This document shows, piece by piece, positions 37,101 through 44,564 of a stretch of 64,000 nt of DNA. The translations under genes were made by a program, and so were the position numbers. Origin of the DNA: Alentia gelatinosa (lineage: Eukaryota > Annelida > Polychaeta > Phyllodocida > Polynoidae); contig OX465583.1 of NCBI GenBank assembly GCA_950022655.1, forward strand, positions 34,251,360 through 34,315,359, written 5' to 3'. Numbering within the stretch: position 1 is the first letter of the stretch; each line of letters opens with the position of its first letter. The notes under the pieces are model-generated. The model was not told the DNA's origin. It ran no database searches and saw nothing but the letters and a program-made list of their open reading frames with translations.

Positions 37101-40100
37101 CTAAGTGCATGTCATTTTGGATAAGATACCATAAATACACATAAAATATGTATCTAAGGAATAGCTTTTATCAGTGTCTCTCCTGGTACTTCTCACTATG
37201 AGTGGAAGAGGAATATGCTGTTGGTTTACTCTAGGTGTTCAGAAACTACATGCAAACACACTTATCTTGGATGGTTGCTCGCCTTGCGATGATGCTCTTA
37301 TTGTTCGAAATATCTGTTATTGCACTAAAGTAGACAGGTATAATCTGGTTTTCCGTCATGGTAGGTTGTCAAAGCCTTTAAACAACAACAAGCATCTAGA
37401 TTAATGATTTAAGTATGAGTTATAATGATGACAATAGCTGCACTATTGGGTCACGGGTTTTAATTTTATGGAGGGGGGGGGGGAGGGTCCTCTACTATAG
37501 AGAAATATTGGTTTAAGTAAAGATTTTTTTTTTATCTAGATCTTCCAAATCAAATTGTCTTGGGGGCGGGGGGGGGGGGGGGGGGGGCTTAGCACTTAGA
37601 GGAGCCCTTGGTTATGATGACGTCAGATGATATCCTTTAAAAAAAAAATATATATATATCAAGAGACGTCGAGAGTTCGAGTTCGACTCGTGAGATTACG
37701 GAGCCAACACAATGAGTGACATAAAAACTCAAACGAGTGGCGTCTAGATACTATCCTACCCCGTTTCCACTATTATTGAATATTAGGAAGAAGTGACATA
37801 AACAACGCTTTATGTCATACCCGTGACATAAACAAATCCCATGCTAAGCCTATGACGTTTTTTTATTAGGGGCAGGATAAGCGGCTACACATCAGCATGA
37901 AGAGTGTGTCCTCTATCCCTTATACTAAGTAACTGTAGCACAGACTTATTTAGTGACATGAAATTAGCAGGTATATCTCAGTAAATCCGACGAGAGGACG
38001 TTTTCTCCTACTGAAGATTGATCATATTTTCTTTACACAGACTGTTTGAATGTTCTTTTTCCAGACTCATTTGTTAAGCTCGATTGGGTTCATGGTTCGG
38101 TGTCTATCATTGTTAAATGACTATGCGGGTCCAGCAGGCTAAAAGCCTCAGAACCACGTTGAGAATTGCAGCATCAGTACACCATATATCACCCTATTCA
38201 AAAGTTTAATTTGCAGCTGAATACATAAGTAGTTGTAAATGATGATAGCTGGGCTGAGGTATCGTTTTTTCTCAATTGCACTTTGCCTGTTGATTAATTA
38301 TGCATCCCGCAGATGTGTGTATTGCCTTTTTTATTCACGCCAATAAACCATTGATTCCGGTGGACCATAAATCTGCTTAACGACATAATCACCTCCATTT
38401 CCCCACCGTTTTAACCATGTGTATTTTTGGTAATATTCCCCTGGCACAATGGCTACCAATGTGTGACCACATTAGTTATACTTGTTGTTCACATGTTAAC
38501 AAAGTTGTTCGGTCATTATGTCACCCTAAGTGTGAACACATCAGTTATACTTGTTAATTTTCTTACAGCTGGGTTCCAGCCTCATGGCAACATGTCCTAC
38601 GCCCATCACATTCTACTGTACGGCTGTGCTGAGCCCGGCAAGGACAAAGGAGTCTGGTAAGTAAAAGGTTCTCAAATTGAGGACAAATCAGCAGATAATG
38701 TCATCAAAAAGAGAGTTCTATATTCTCCATGTGGACGGGTCTTATTTATATTCTGCTTGGTAATTGACATCAACACTTATGTGAGGAATATCAAGAGACA
38801 TCATGAATTTGAGTATGAGTTTATTTATTTCACGCATTGTGTTGGCTCCGTAATCTCACGAGTCAAACACAATGCATGGCATATATAAACCCATACTCAA
38901 ACGTGTGGAGTCTAGATTTTATCCTACCCCGTTTCCACGATTTTTGAATATTAAAATGATAATTTATGTCACATCCGTGACATAAACAAATCCAATGTTC
39001 GGCGTATGGCGTTTTTTTATTAGGGGTAGGATAGATATATTTATTGCATGAGCATAGATACGGGATTTCCGTATACTGGCATAATTTTGAGTATGATCCC
39101 TATTTGTAAGTAGTGTATAAACTTTACAACACCCTTGGTTAATATCTAACTGGTTAAGAGAGCAGTGCTCATTTAAAAAATGTTGAAGCTAGTTATCAAG
39201 GTGCTTTTCCCATAAAAGGTGATATTGTGAACACACGTCCCAGGGTTTTGACCAAATAGATGATGATCTAAAGATTCTTTTGACATTCTCTTTTTTATTG
39301 TTGAGAAAAGGCACAACCAGAGACAAGGAAATAATGTAGGAGTAACAGGTAATATTTAGTTGCTGTTAGAATACAACGTTTCGGATTCTTTTCAATCCTT
39401 CACCTGGTCTCTTTTTTATGCCACTTATGTTATGAAAACAATACTCCATGTAATCCTCTTTACTCACAGGGACTGCGGAGAGATGGCAGGGACCGGAGGT
39501 GGCTACTCCAAAGGTAGTGTGTGTAAGTCAGGAGCACAGATCATCTACGCATGGGCCATGGATGCGCCCAAGTTGGAACTTCCCGAGGGTATGTGATAGC
39601 AATTATAGAATTATGATTATTATCTATAAAATCAAGTGTGTAACTCTTCTTTTCTATATTGAAAAAGAATCTAATACATCTAGAGGAAATGTTTGAATCA
39701 GTCCATCATTCTCAACTTTCATTGTCGTATTGTCTATAAATGTGATAATAAGTGAATGTAGTTACAATGGTGAATTTTCTTGGTGGTAGATGTGGCATTC
39801 AAGATATACGGTAACAGTGGCATCAACCACCTGGTTCTCCAAGTGCACTACCTGAATGTGGAGAACTTTGTAGCACCTAACAACAACACAGACACGAGTG
39901 GACTCACCCTCACCGCCACACATACACAGTAAGTATTGAACTCATATGGGATAATGAAATTATCATGAAATTTATCAGAATAATGATTCATAGGTGCTGT
40001 ATTTTTGTTGTCTGCGTAACATTGAAAAACGCCCTCTGTAATGAATTATTATGTTGTGATATTGAAAAGAAAAATACAGAACTGACTGGAACCAGTGAAT

Positions 40101-43100
40101 GCTTGTCTACTAATGCTTGGGGAATCTTGGGGGATTTGGCCTCGAGGTTCACACCCCTTGAAAATGCATCCCTTTACATCCTTAATTCCATTTTTCTGTG
40201 CCAACTAGAACGACTTGCTTTTCTCGTAGCAGCAGAAAACTACATGTATAATCAAGATATATCTAAACATTGAGTTTCAGAGTCAGTTGTGTACTCTCAT
40301 GAAGGTCAATGGGCTCAATGCACTCAGAACTAAAAATAGTTACTGTTTAAAGTAGCTAGTATCCTAGAATTCTCTTCCATGCTTCATAATCAATGTTGGC
40401 AAAACCTTCATTCACAAAACCATTGATTTTCAAAATTTAAATACTGCTATAGATATGGCGGACCTGGGAATGATACATCGATGTAATAATAGGGTGCTTC
40501 CACTTAGCCAATGAACTACTTTAAGTAAATTACATCAACGGCCATGAAAACGTCCCTAATGTCGTACACAGTATACTACAAGTGGAATTATGAAAAATGC
40601 TACAAAGAATGATAAAACGCTCTGCACACTCACGTCGTACATCCAAGTGGCTGTAGTATAAATTAAGCATCACTTTCCAGAAATAGCTAAAATAGCATGA
40701 TATTTTACCGTGTAAACTGAGCCATTCAGACACTGCTTTCATGATGAAGAACTGCTTTGATTGTTACAGACAGCCAAAATCTGCTGGGGTATACCTAATG
40801 GGTACAGGAGGCGAGATCCCCGCTCACTCCACAGGTAAGGAAGAGCTCACCTTCTTGTCTATATATTATAATAAAGAGTATGTTTATCATTTATGAATGA
40901 GCATTGAATTATACATTAAAAAAAAATGTTTATCCAGTCTGTGGGTCATTTTCTGTAACCCAATTGGCAATCAGTCAACAAGCCACTTATCCAACTTCAT
41001 TTGTAGGGTACAAATATCCCAAACACATCTTAGTGATTATGGTGACTAATAATGAAGAACCGGTACGTTTTCTTTGCGACTCGTTTCTCAACTTTGTGAA
41101 TACAGAAGAATCCAAATTTGTCAACCATAATATGGACCAGGTGAATATATCCTAACTGTTCTGCAAATGATATAAGTGGCTATGTTATTGTATATAAAGA
41201 TTGCATATGAATACTGTTTTCTGTTTTATAGTATACATGGAGACTGCCTGCAGTGTCAACGAGCCCGTTGTAGTTCATCCCTTCGCTTACAGAGCGCACG
41301 CTCATACACACGGTAAGCTCTTTGAAAGTAAATTGATCAATTCATTGAATCAAATCTGTCCTACTATGTATAGAACATATCTATACTCATATTATCACAG
41401 ACGATGTATTGCAAGTCATATACTTATATAGAACAACCTTAACATAGCTTTGTATCATAGAAGACGAGATGGGGTTTGACCTTATTAACAGAACGAGGCT
41501 GTAAGGCTGAGTTCTTGTAAATAACATCAACCTCATAAGGTCATAGAAAAACATACCATGGTCGCAATTCATACATGTATTATATGCCCGAAATTCATAG
41601 AAACCATGTTGAAGTGAAAGTCTACAGTTAACTAATGTTTCAACGTATTCCGTATAATGGTATACGTAAAAGGGTGCCATACAGAATATGGTATATGCAG
41701 CAGCACTACATGACTATTAAAAGCAATGCACGCACGGTATATGATAAAAGACATATTTTGAAGGTACACCTCTCACACAATTAAGGAAATTTCTCACAGC
41801 ATTTAATAGAGATGAAGAAGTTGTGGCATTAGAATAAAATACCATTTTATATATACTAAATGTATATGTAAAATACCATTTTATATATACTATATGATGT
41901 TACATATCACTTTGCCTGTTTGCATAAAAAGCTACACCTGCCATCTAACAATTATGACATCCAGTTCCAGACGCTCTCATAGAACTATGGCAATAGACTC
42001 TAATGTGAACCTCGTCATTGAATCACTTACAAAACTCACTTTATTGTAATAAGCATCTTATGATACCATGGTTTATAACTTGTGTGCTGGACCATAGAAA
42101 TTAGAGGTACGAATACCATTCATCAAGTCTAATAGTGCTAAAAATCTGAGAGGTTAGTTAAAAATGTTTTAATGGTGCCATTACCTGAAACATAAATATC
42201 CTTCGGGAACAAATTCTATAAAACAACATAGTGGTTCTGCGGATTTTGTTCGAAAGCCAACGTGAGAATATGTGCAACTTAGCCACTTATCCATTATTAC
42301 TCCTGAACAGCCTTCATCATATAGGAAAGAAAGGATAGGTTGTCATCAATTATCTAACAAAAAGAAATTATTGAAAAAGCCGATTGAATTTTGCCAAGAT
42401 CTTGAGTGTAATGTTATAAGTGAGGTAGTCTTTCTATATCTACTATAGGTGAGGTAGTCACGGAATATCTCATTGTGTATATATATCATATTTCTATCAC
42501 GCGTTCTTGTTTCTCATGGTTTGTATTGTATTTATCATAGGTGAGGTAGTCTCGGGATATCGCGTTCGGGACGGGAAGTGGACAGAGATTGGTCGTGTCT
42601 CACCTAAACTACCAGAAATGTTCTACAATGTGACGACCCCCAAGATCACAGTAGAAGAGGGTGATACTCTGGTGAGTACTGACTCAATGATACGTGATAT
42701 TATATTCATAGTTACTCCATCTTATGTAAAGTCATACACATCATTATACACTTCTTAATCCCCATTCATTCTTCCGGTTTATTGTATAAGGCTCACAGGC
42801 TATACCTAGATATACTCCAATATGTAGTAGGAAATATGGAAAATCCAAGTACTGATGTTGATACAACTCATGAAACGACATTTTGCTAAGCTAAAGATTG
42901 TTATTTTTTGTCCTTAAAGGCTGCTCGCTGCACAATGGTAAACAAGGAAGACCGTGAAGTTGATATTGGGTGAGTTTTAGACACTCTTTCTCTATGACGC
43001 TTTATCAGGAAATGTGATGGGGAATGTGTGATTGGAATGCTTGATTATCTCATAGATTACCAAAGGCCACTCCTTCTCATACCATGTATATGTGGTGTGA

Positions 43101-44230
43101 GAAGTAAGGAAATCTCACATCGGTAAATGTATAGGGGTGAGATCTCTACCGAAATTTATGACATGGATTCGATCATGACCAATGTGTTGTAAAGGCAGAG
43201 AAAAACCGATCCTTGAGGAAGACTGGACACGTAATAGTTGACTGGTCGTAAAACCAAAGAAGCAAAAACACTCATATTCATATGGCGATTGTTCGCTTGA
43301 GCAATTTACATCTTCTCGAAAATAAGACTGTTCTAACCGAATGCTCGAGCCTGCGGAGGTATGGGCATTCTGTACTGCCAACTAAAAACCAGGAATATGC
43401 ACTTTAAATCTTTTTAACACTTTCATTTTGACTGGATGCTAATTTATAAACAGAAACCGGTTTGCTGTCTTCGTACGTTAAAGATACACAGTGAAATTAT
43501 AGATCAGATATGTCCGGATGCTGTAAGCAGAAGGATATCTATGATCAATAATTTCACCAATGATGTAACCTTAATCGGTGTTAGTCCATCGTCCTGAATA
43601 CGTATTCATTCAATATTTCTGTATCCTCCTCCCAGAGAGACATCCCAAGACGAGATGTGCAACTTCTACATGATGTACTGGGTGGAGGGCGACCACCTCA
43701 TGAAGCAGCACTACTGCTTCACACCAGGCCCTCCAGCATGGTCCTGGGGCAAGTTCGAAGGCCTCAACTCCGCTGAGGTTCCCAAGGATGCATCCATCGT
43801 CCCCGGCACCAGCAAACTCCTGGAGGCCACCCACAAGATGGTGGACGACGCCGAGGAGCTGCTCGAAGACCAGAACGAAGAGTTCGAGAAGCTGATGCAG
43901 GAGGTGGAAGAGCGCCTCGGAGGGAACTTCATCGAGGAGTCCGATGAGGAGATCCCAGAGAGACTCTTGGAGGCTGAGGCCCTGGAGGAGCAGCGGCGGG
44001 AGGAGGAGGAGAAGGAACGGGAGCAGGAGGACCCATTCCTGGAGCAGCGCACGTTGCGTGGTTATGACCAGGAGGCGGACATGGAGAATCTCCTCAGTAG
44101 TCTTTACAACTCCGGCTTCAACCGGGCGTACGCCGACCCGGACGAGGAGCTGTACGACCCACGCTCGCTACGTGACTACCCACAGCCCTACAACCCCTGG
44201 ATGGAGACCCAAGAAGACAACTACTACTAA
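22782..44230 (+). CDS. PHM: Peptidylglycine alpha-hydroxylating monooxygenase (PHM), 10 coding exons, 488 aa
   Basis: PHM catalyses the first step of neuropeptide C-terminal amidation: copper-, O2- and ascorbate-dependent hydroxylation of peptidyl-glycine in the secretory pathway. Coding exons are 22782-22925, 30254-30308, 38569-38656, 39470-39588, 39790-39928, 40770-40834, 41232-41312, 42541-42671, 42920-42969 and 43636-44230. All junctions are GT-AG and in phase; the total is 1467 nt including TAA. Residues 1-24 are a signal peptide. CuH ligands are His79, His80 and His155; CuM ligands are His226, His228 and Met298. Arg224, Asn300 and Tyr302 match rat Arg240, Asn316 and Tyr318, which hold the substrate carboxylate. 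No DOMON domain is present, so it is not dopamine beta-hydroxylase or MOXD. The PAL lyase domain is absent. After residue 350 comes an acidic tail. In insects PHM and PAL are separate genes, and this gene fits that pattern. Confidence 0.95.
22945..23110 (-). repeat. Relic of the minisatellite-type repeat, with GTCGTTAAATAAAC end
   Basis: Read on the minus strand, it has two units of about 40 bp resembling TCAG..GCGAGAATGCCTTCAGGCAGTAT, then a unique stretch. It ends TGTCGTTAAATAAACTTTGATTTT, which looks like the 3' end of an invertebrate retroposon or repeat family. The unit matches the larger array at 26107-26480. The family name is unknown to me; pearl-type elements of bivalves, which also carry central tandem units, are one possibility. 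Confidence 0.4.
24330..24412. repeat. CpG-rich segment with a 26-bp perfect palindrome
   Basis: 24385-24410 is a perfect palindrome centred on GAATTC and built of GCGATGCGACGAA and its complement. The half-sequence CGTCGCATCGCAC occurs again at 24336-24348. The segment 24260-24450 has many CpG in otherwise CpG-poor sequence. No ORF is supported. It is possibly the end of a MITE or a protein-binding site. Confidence 0.6.
24823..25113. repeat. GGTA/GGTT-rich minisatellite followed by (AT)n
   Basis: Degenerate GGTAGGTAGGTTGGTAGGGT-type units fill 24823-25012 and make the Pro/Thr repeat frame on the minus strand. An (AT)n tract of about 50 bp at 25063-25113 follows. The G-rich plus strand could form G-quadruplexes. 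It is not coding. Confidence 0.75.
26107..26490. repeat. Degenerate minisatellite of about 40-bp units
   Basis: About nine diverged units have the pattern (A)TCAGTGGGGAACGAGAATGCC followed by TCAAGGCAGTAT. Each contains the inner CCTTNAGGCA near-palindrome. Units differ in length and sequence, so the array is old. Related units occur at 23041-23110. Confidence 0.7.
26605..27176. mobile_element. CACTGC terminal-inverted-repeat element, copy 2 (with nested MITE)
   Basis: The left end CACTGCACGAAAAGCAC and the right end ATGTTCGTGCAGTG are inverted repeats and match copy 1 at 7820-8834. The upstream GAAGCCAACAC is also shared, so the repeat may extend a few bases further left. The interior keeps the TATATACGCC motifs. 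A Tigger-like MITE sits inside at 26806-26966. Without it the element is about 410 bp. Confidence 0.75.
26806..26966. mobile_element. Tigger/pogo-like MITE, copy 2, with TA target duplication
   Basis: Ends are CAGTAGAACCCCGC and GTGGGGTTCTACTG, flanked by TA on both sides (26804-26805 and 26967-26968). It is 161 bp, nested within the CACTGC element. It is colinear with the 7362-7553 copy, with a shorter centre. Confidence 0.88.
30254..30308 (+). CDS. PHM: PHM coding exon 2 (55 nt)
   Basis: A small exon between TTTTGTTTTGCAG and GTAAGT. It encodes KDTYLCYSAPASKDATYI plus the first base of Thr67. Cys54 corresponds to rat Cys81, which pairs with rat Cys126 (here Cys98). It was too short to stand out as an ORF and was found by matching the DTY[FL]C motif between its neighbours. 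Confidence 0.92.
34104..35020 (+). pseudogene. DIRS-like RT/RNase H relic in PHM intron 3
   Basis: The frame 34162-34677, open upstream from about 34120, carries MMFLDNLIILSPDKAK at the position of the RT YLDD box. FTWLGININ and KLVDVREHV follow, then KRSLTKR...HPQVLQVSKCIWPARAFMSKLLEAL, the thumb and connection pattern of DIRS-type RTs. A shifted frame continues with a segment ending EFAHIPGVQ and IADAFSRA, the end of RNase H. The catalytic box reads FLDN, so the last Asp is lost. Frameshifts occur near 34670 and 34940. It is on the opposite strand from the 0-2 kb DIRS copy, of a different subtype, and dead. Confidence 0.8.
35021..35380 (+). other. Continuation of the DIRS relic; 10-bp tandem CACGGCACCA
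   Basis: Two overlapping Pro/His/Thr-rich frames run to about 35370. No domain is visible. A short tandem array with unit CACGGCACCA (about four copies) lies at 35263-35300. It is probably the decayed 3' part of the retroelement. Confidence 0.45.
36640..36700 (+). repeat. Possible degenerate tRNA-derived SINE head
   Basis: GGTGGCCGGATAGCTCATTCTGTAGCATGCTGGCC resembles the 5' half of a tRNA-related SINE, with an A-box near GATAGCTCATTCTG. No convincing B-box (GGTTCRANNCC) follows; only GGTATAGACC occurs at the wrong spacing. It is weak evidence and could be chance. Confidence 0.3.
37754..37877. mobile_element. TCCTACCCC MITE, copy 1 (124 bp, PHM intron 3)
   Basis: The 9-bp inverted ends TCCTACCCC and GGGGCAGGA are flanked by TA on each side. 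The interior includes GTTTCCACTATTATTGAATATTA, a repeat of GTGACATAAACAA and the conserved GTTTTTTTATTAGG next to the right end. The left flank (37680-37750) shares GACTCGTGAGATTACGGAGC with the hairpin of copy 2 in inverted orientation. Confidence 0.75.
38569..38656 (+). CDS. PHM: PHM coding exon 3: CuH ligands His79-His80
   Basis: Acceptor TTTTCTTACAG and donor GTAAGT bound 88 nt encoding TGFQPHGNMSYAHHILLYGC...GVW. The HH pair (His79, His80) binds the electron-transfer copper. Cys86 matches rat Cys114. Trp96 is split across the next junction. Confidence 0.95.
38808..39031. mobile_element. Hairpin plus TCCTACCCC MITE, copy 2 (PHM intron 4)
   Basis: A hairpin with arms of about 36 bp (38808-38845 and 38870-38905) and loop GGCTCCGTAATCTCACGAGTC lies just left of the MITE. 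The MITE occupies 38922-39031, with ends TCCTACCCC and GGGGTAGGA flanked by TA. The MITE interior matches copy 1 closely (CGTTTCCAC, GTGACATAAACAAATCC, GTTTTTTTATTAGG). Confidence 0.75.
39470..39588 (+). CDS. PHM: PHM coding exon 4 with a Gly-rich loop
   Basis: TTTACTCACAG acceptor and GTATGT donor. It encodes the end of Trp96, then DCGEMAGTGGGYSKGSVCKSG and AQIIYAWAMDAPKLELPE. Cys98 and Cys114 correspond to rat Cys126 and Cys131 but are 16 residues apart instead of 5, giving an extra Gly/Ser-rich loop of about 11 residues. The YAWA...AP..LPE block is strongly PHM-like. Confidence 0.94.
39790..39928 (+). CDS. PHM: PHM coding exon 5: CuH ligand His155
   Basis: Acceptor GGTGGTAG and donor GTAAGT. 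It encodes DVAFKIYGNSGINHLVLQVHYLNVENFV and continues through NNNTDTSGLTLTATHTQ. His155 in QVHY is the third CuH ligand. NTDTSG has Thr171 where rat PHM has Cys186. Confidence 0.95.
39929..40769. other. PHM intron 6
   Basis: An 841-bp intron. A 102-codon plus frame (39965-40273) and a 70-codon minus frame have no recognised domain, and nothing repetitive was noted. Introns 39589-39789, 40835-41231 and 42672-42919 are likewise empty. Confidence 0.6.
40770..40834 (+). CDS. PHM: PHM coding exon 6 (65 nt)
   Basis: It lies between GATTGTTACAG and GTAAGG and encodes QPKSAGVYLMGTGGEIPAHST, matching the PQP..AGMYLM...IPPGE block of PHM. An alternative acceptor four bases downstream (ACAG at 40770-40773) would break the frame, so the upstream AG is the one used. 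Confidence 0.92.
41232..41312 (+). CDS. PHM: PHM coding exon 7: CuM ligands His226 and His228
   Basis: TTCTGTTTTATAG acceptor and GTAAGC donor. It encodes VYMETACSVNEPVVVHPFAYRAHAHTH. Arg224 and the HAH motif align with rat Arg240 and His242-Thr-His244; Cys210 aligns with rat Cys227. This is half of the oxygen-activating copper site. Confidence 0.95.
41313..42540. other. PHM intron 8 with repeated exon-start motif
   Basis: Mostly featureless AT-rich sequence. A short tandem duplication of AAAATACCATTTTATATATACTA lies near 41835-41895. At its 3' end, GTGAGGTAGTC followed by an ATATC occurs at 42420 and 42449, and again at the true start of the next exon (42541). Confidence 0.65.
42541..42671 (+). 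CDS. PHM: PHM coding exon 8
   Basis: Acceptor GTATTTATCATAG and donor GTGAGT. It encodes GEVVSGYRVRDGKWTEIGRVSPKLPEMFYNVTTPKITVEEGDTL and ends in phase 0. VSGYRVR.G.WT.IGR is among the most conserved PHM blocks. NVT is a potential N-glycosylation sequon. Two look-alike acceptors upstream would lead to a stop at 42538-42540 (for the 42449 one), so this start is the productive one. Confidence 0.95.
42920..42969 (+). CDS. PHM: PHM coding exon 9 (50 nt)
   Basis: TTTGTCCTTAAAG acceptor and GTGAGT donor. It encodes AARCTMVNKEDREVDIG. Cys278 corresponds to rat Cys293, the partner of rat Cys315 (here Cys299). Confidence 0.93.
43055..43272 (+). mobile_element. 5'-truncated SINE in PHM intron 10
   Basis: It shares the central domain AAAGGCCA..TCCTTCTCATACCATGT.TA.GTGGTGTG.GAAGTAA and the tail GACTGG..CGT.AAA..CAAA with the SINE at 61887-62193 (there on the minus strand). 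The tRNA-like head is missing. It ends in an A/C-rich tail near 43272, 360 bp upstream of the last exon's acceptor. Confidence 0.75.
43636..44230 (+). CDS. PHM: PHM last coding exon: CuM ligand Met298 and acidic tail
   Basis: Acceptor CCTCCTCCCAG; ends with TAA at 44228-44230. Residues 291-350 finish the catalytic core. GETSQDEMCNFYMMYW carries Met298, Cys299, Asn300 and Tyr302; Cys318 pairs by homology with Cys210. Residues 355-425 are extremely rich in Glu with Leu spacing typical of coiled coil (EELLEDQNEEFEKLMQEVEERL). The end is Tyr/Pro/Asp-rich, terminating in QEDNYY. GC content and codon choice (CTC, GAG, AAG) are far above the surrounding sequence. There is no transmembrane segment and no PAL domain. 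Confidence 0.95.
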
Positions 44231-44558
44231 GAAAACAGGAAGGCCCACGGAAGGCAAGCAAGACCACCGTTCACTATAGACGTTATAGAAGGTGCTTTTA
44301 ACAGCGGATGATTGTATGCATCTCGGGCGTTCCCTCGTCACAATTGGTTGCTGGATTCGACTGCATGTGATGATGATAATGATAAGGATAATAATGGCAC
44401 CCTAGGCATGCGTATTTGTATGGAAGCGTAATTTTTTCTTCTTTTCTAAGTGTGTCTGAAGAGTGTTAACGGGAGGAAATGGAGATGTAGACTGCCGGGC
44501 GGTTGAATAAGAATGAGCAAGAGTGAAGTGCGCCTATAATTGATACATTAACTGTGTA

Positions 44559-44564
44559 AATAAA
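44559..44564 (+). terminator. PHM polyadenylation signal
   Basis: AATAAA lies 329 bp after the stop codon, followed by A/T- and G/T-rich sequence. It is the first canonical hexamer downstream, giving a 3' UTR of about 350 bp. Confidence 0.65.

Larger units (their letters stand above)
30309..38568. other. PHM intron 3 (8.3 kb)
   Basis: Contains a (TA)n tract at about 31811-31838, a GC-rich patch at 31910-32260 with a short local duplication of GGGTGCGTGGGCGG, the DIRS-like relic (34104-35020), a possible tRNA-like SINE head near 36643, poly-G tracts near 37470 and 37567, and the first TCCTACCCC MITE (37754-37877). Plus frames over the GC-rich patch (31807-32388, 32013-32225) are composition artefacts. 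Confidence 0.6.

Noticed and set aside
42415..42566. let-7-like seed TGAGGTAGT occurring three times
   Set aside because: The third occurrence is coding sequence for the conserved PHM block GEVVSGYR, and no hairpin with a matching star arm surrounds the others. Mature let-7 continues AGGTTGTATAGTT, which is absent.
38569..44230. Dopamine beta-hydroxylase or MOXD1 identity
   Set aside because: No DOMON domain precedes the core, and the HHILLYGC, AYRAHAH, VSGYRVR.G.W and DEMCN.Y blocks match PHM best.
43711..44279. Ser-rich minus-strand and Arg-rich plus-strand ORFs over the PHM last exon
   Set aside because: Shadow frames of the GAG/CTC-rich PHM coding sequence.
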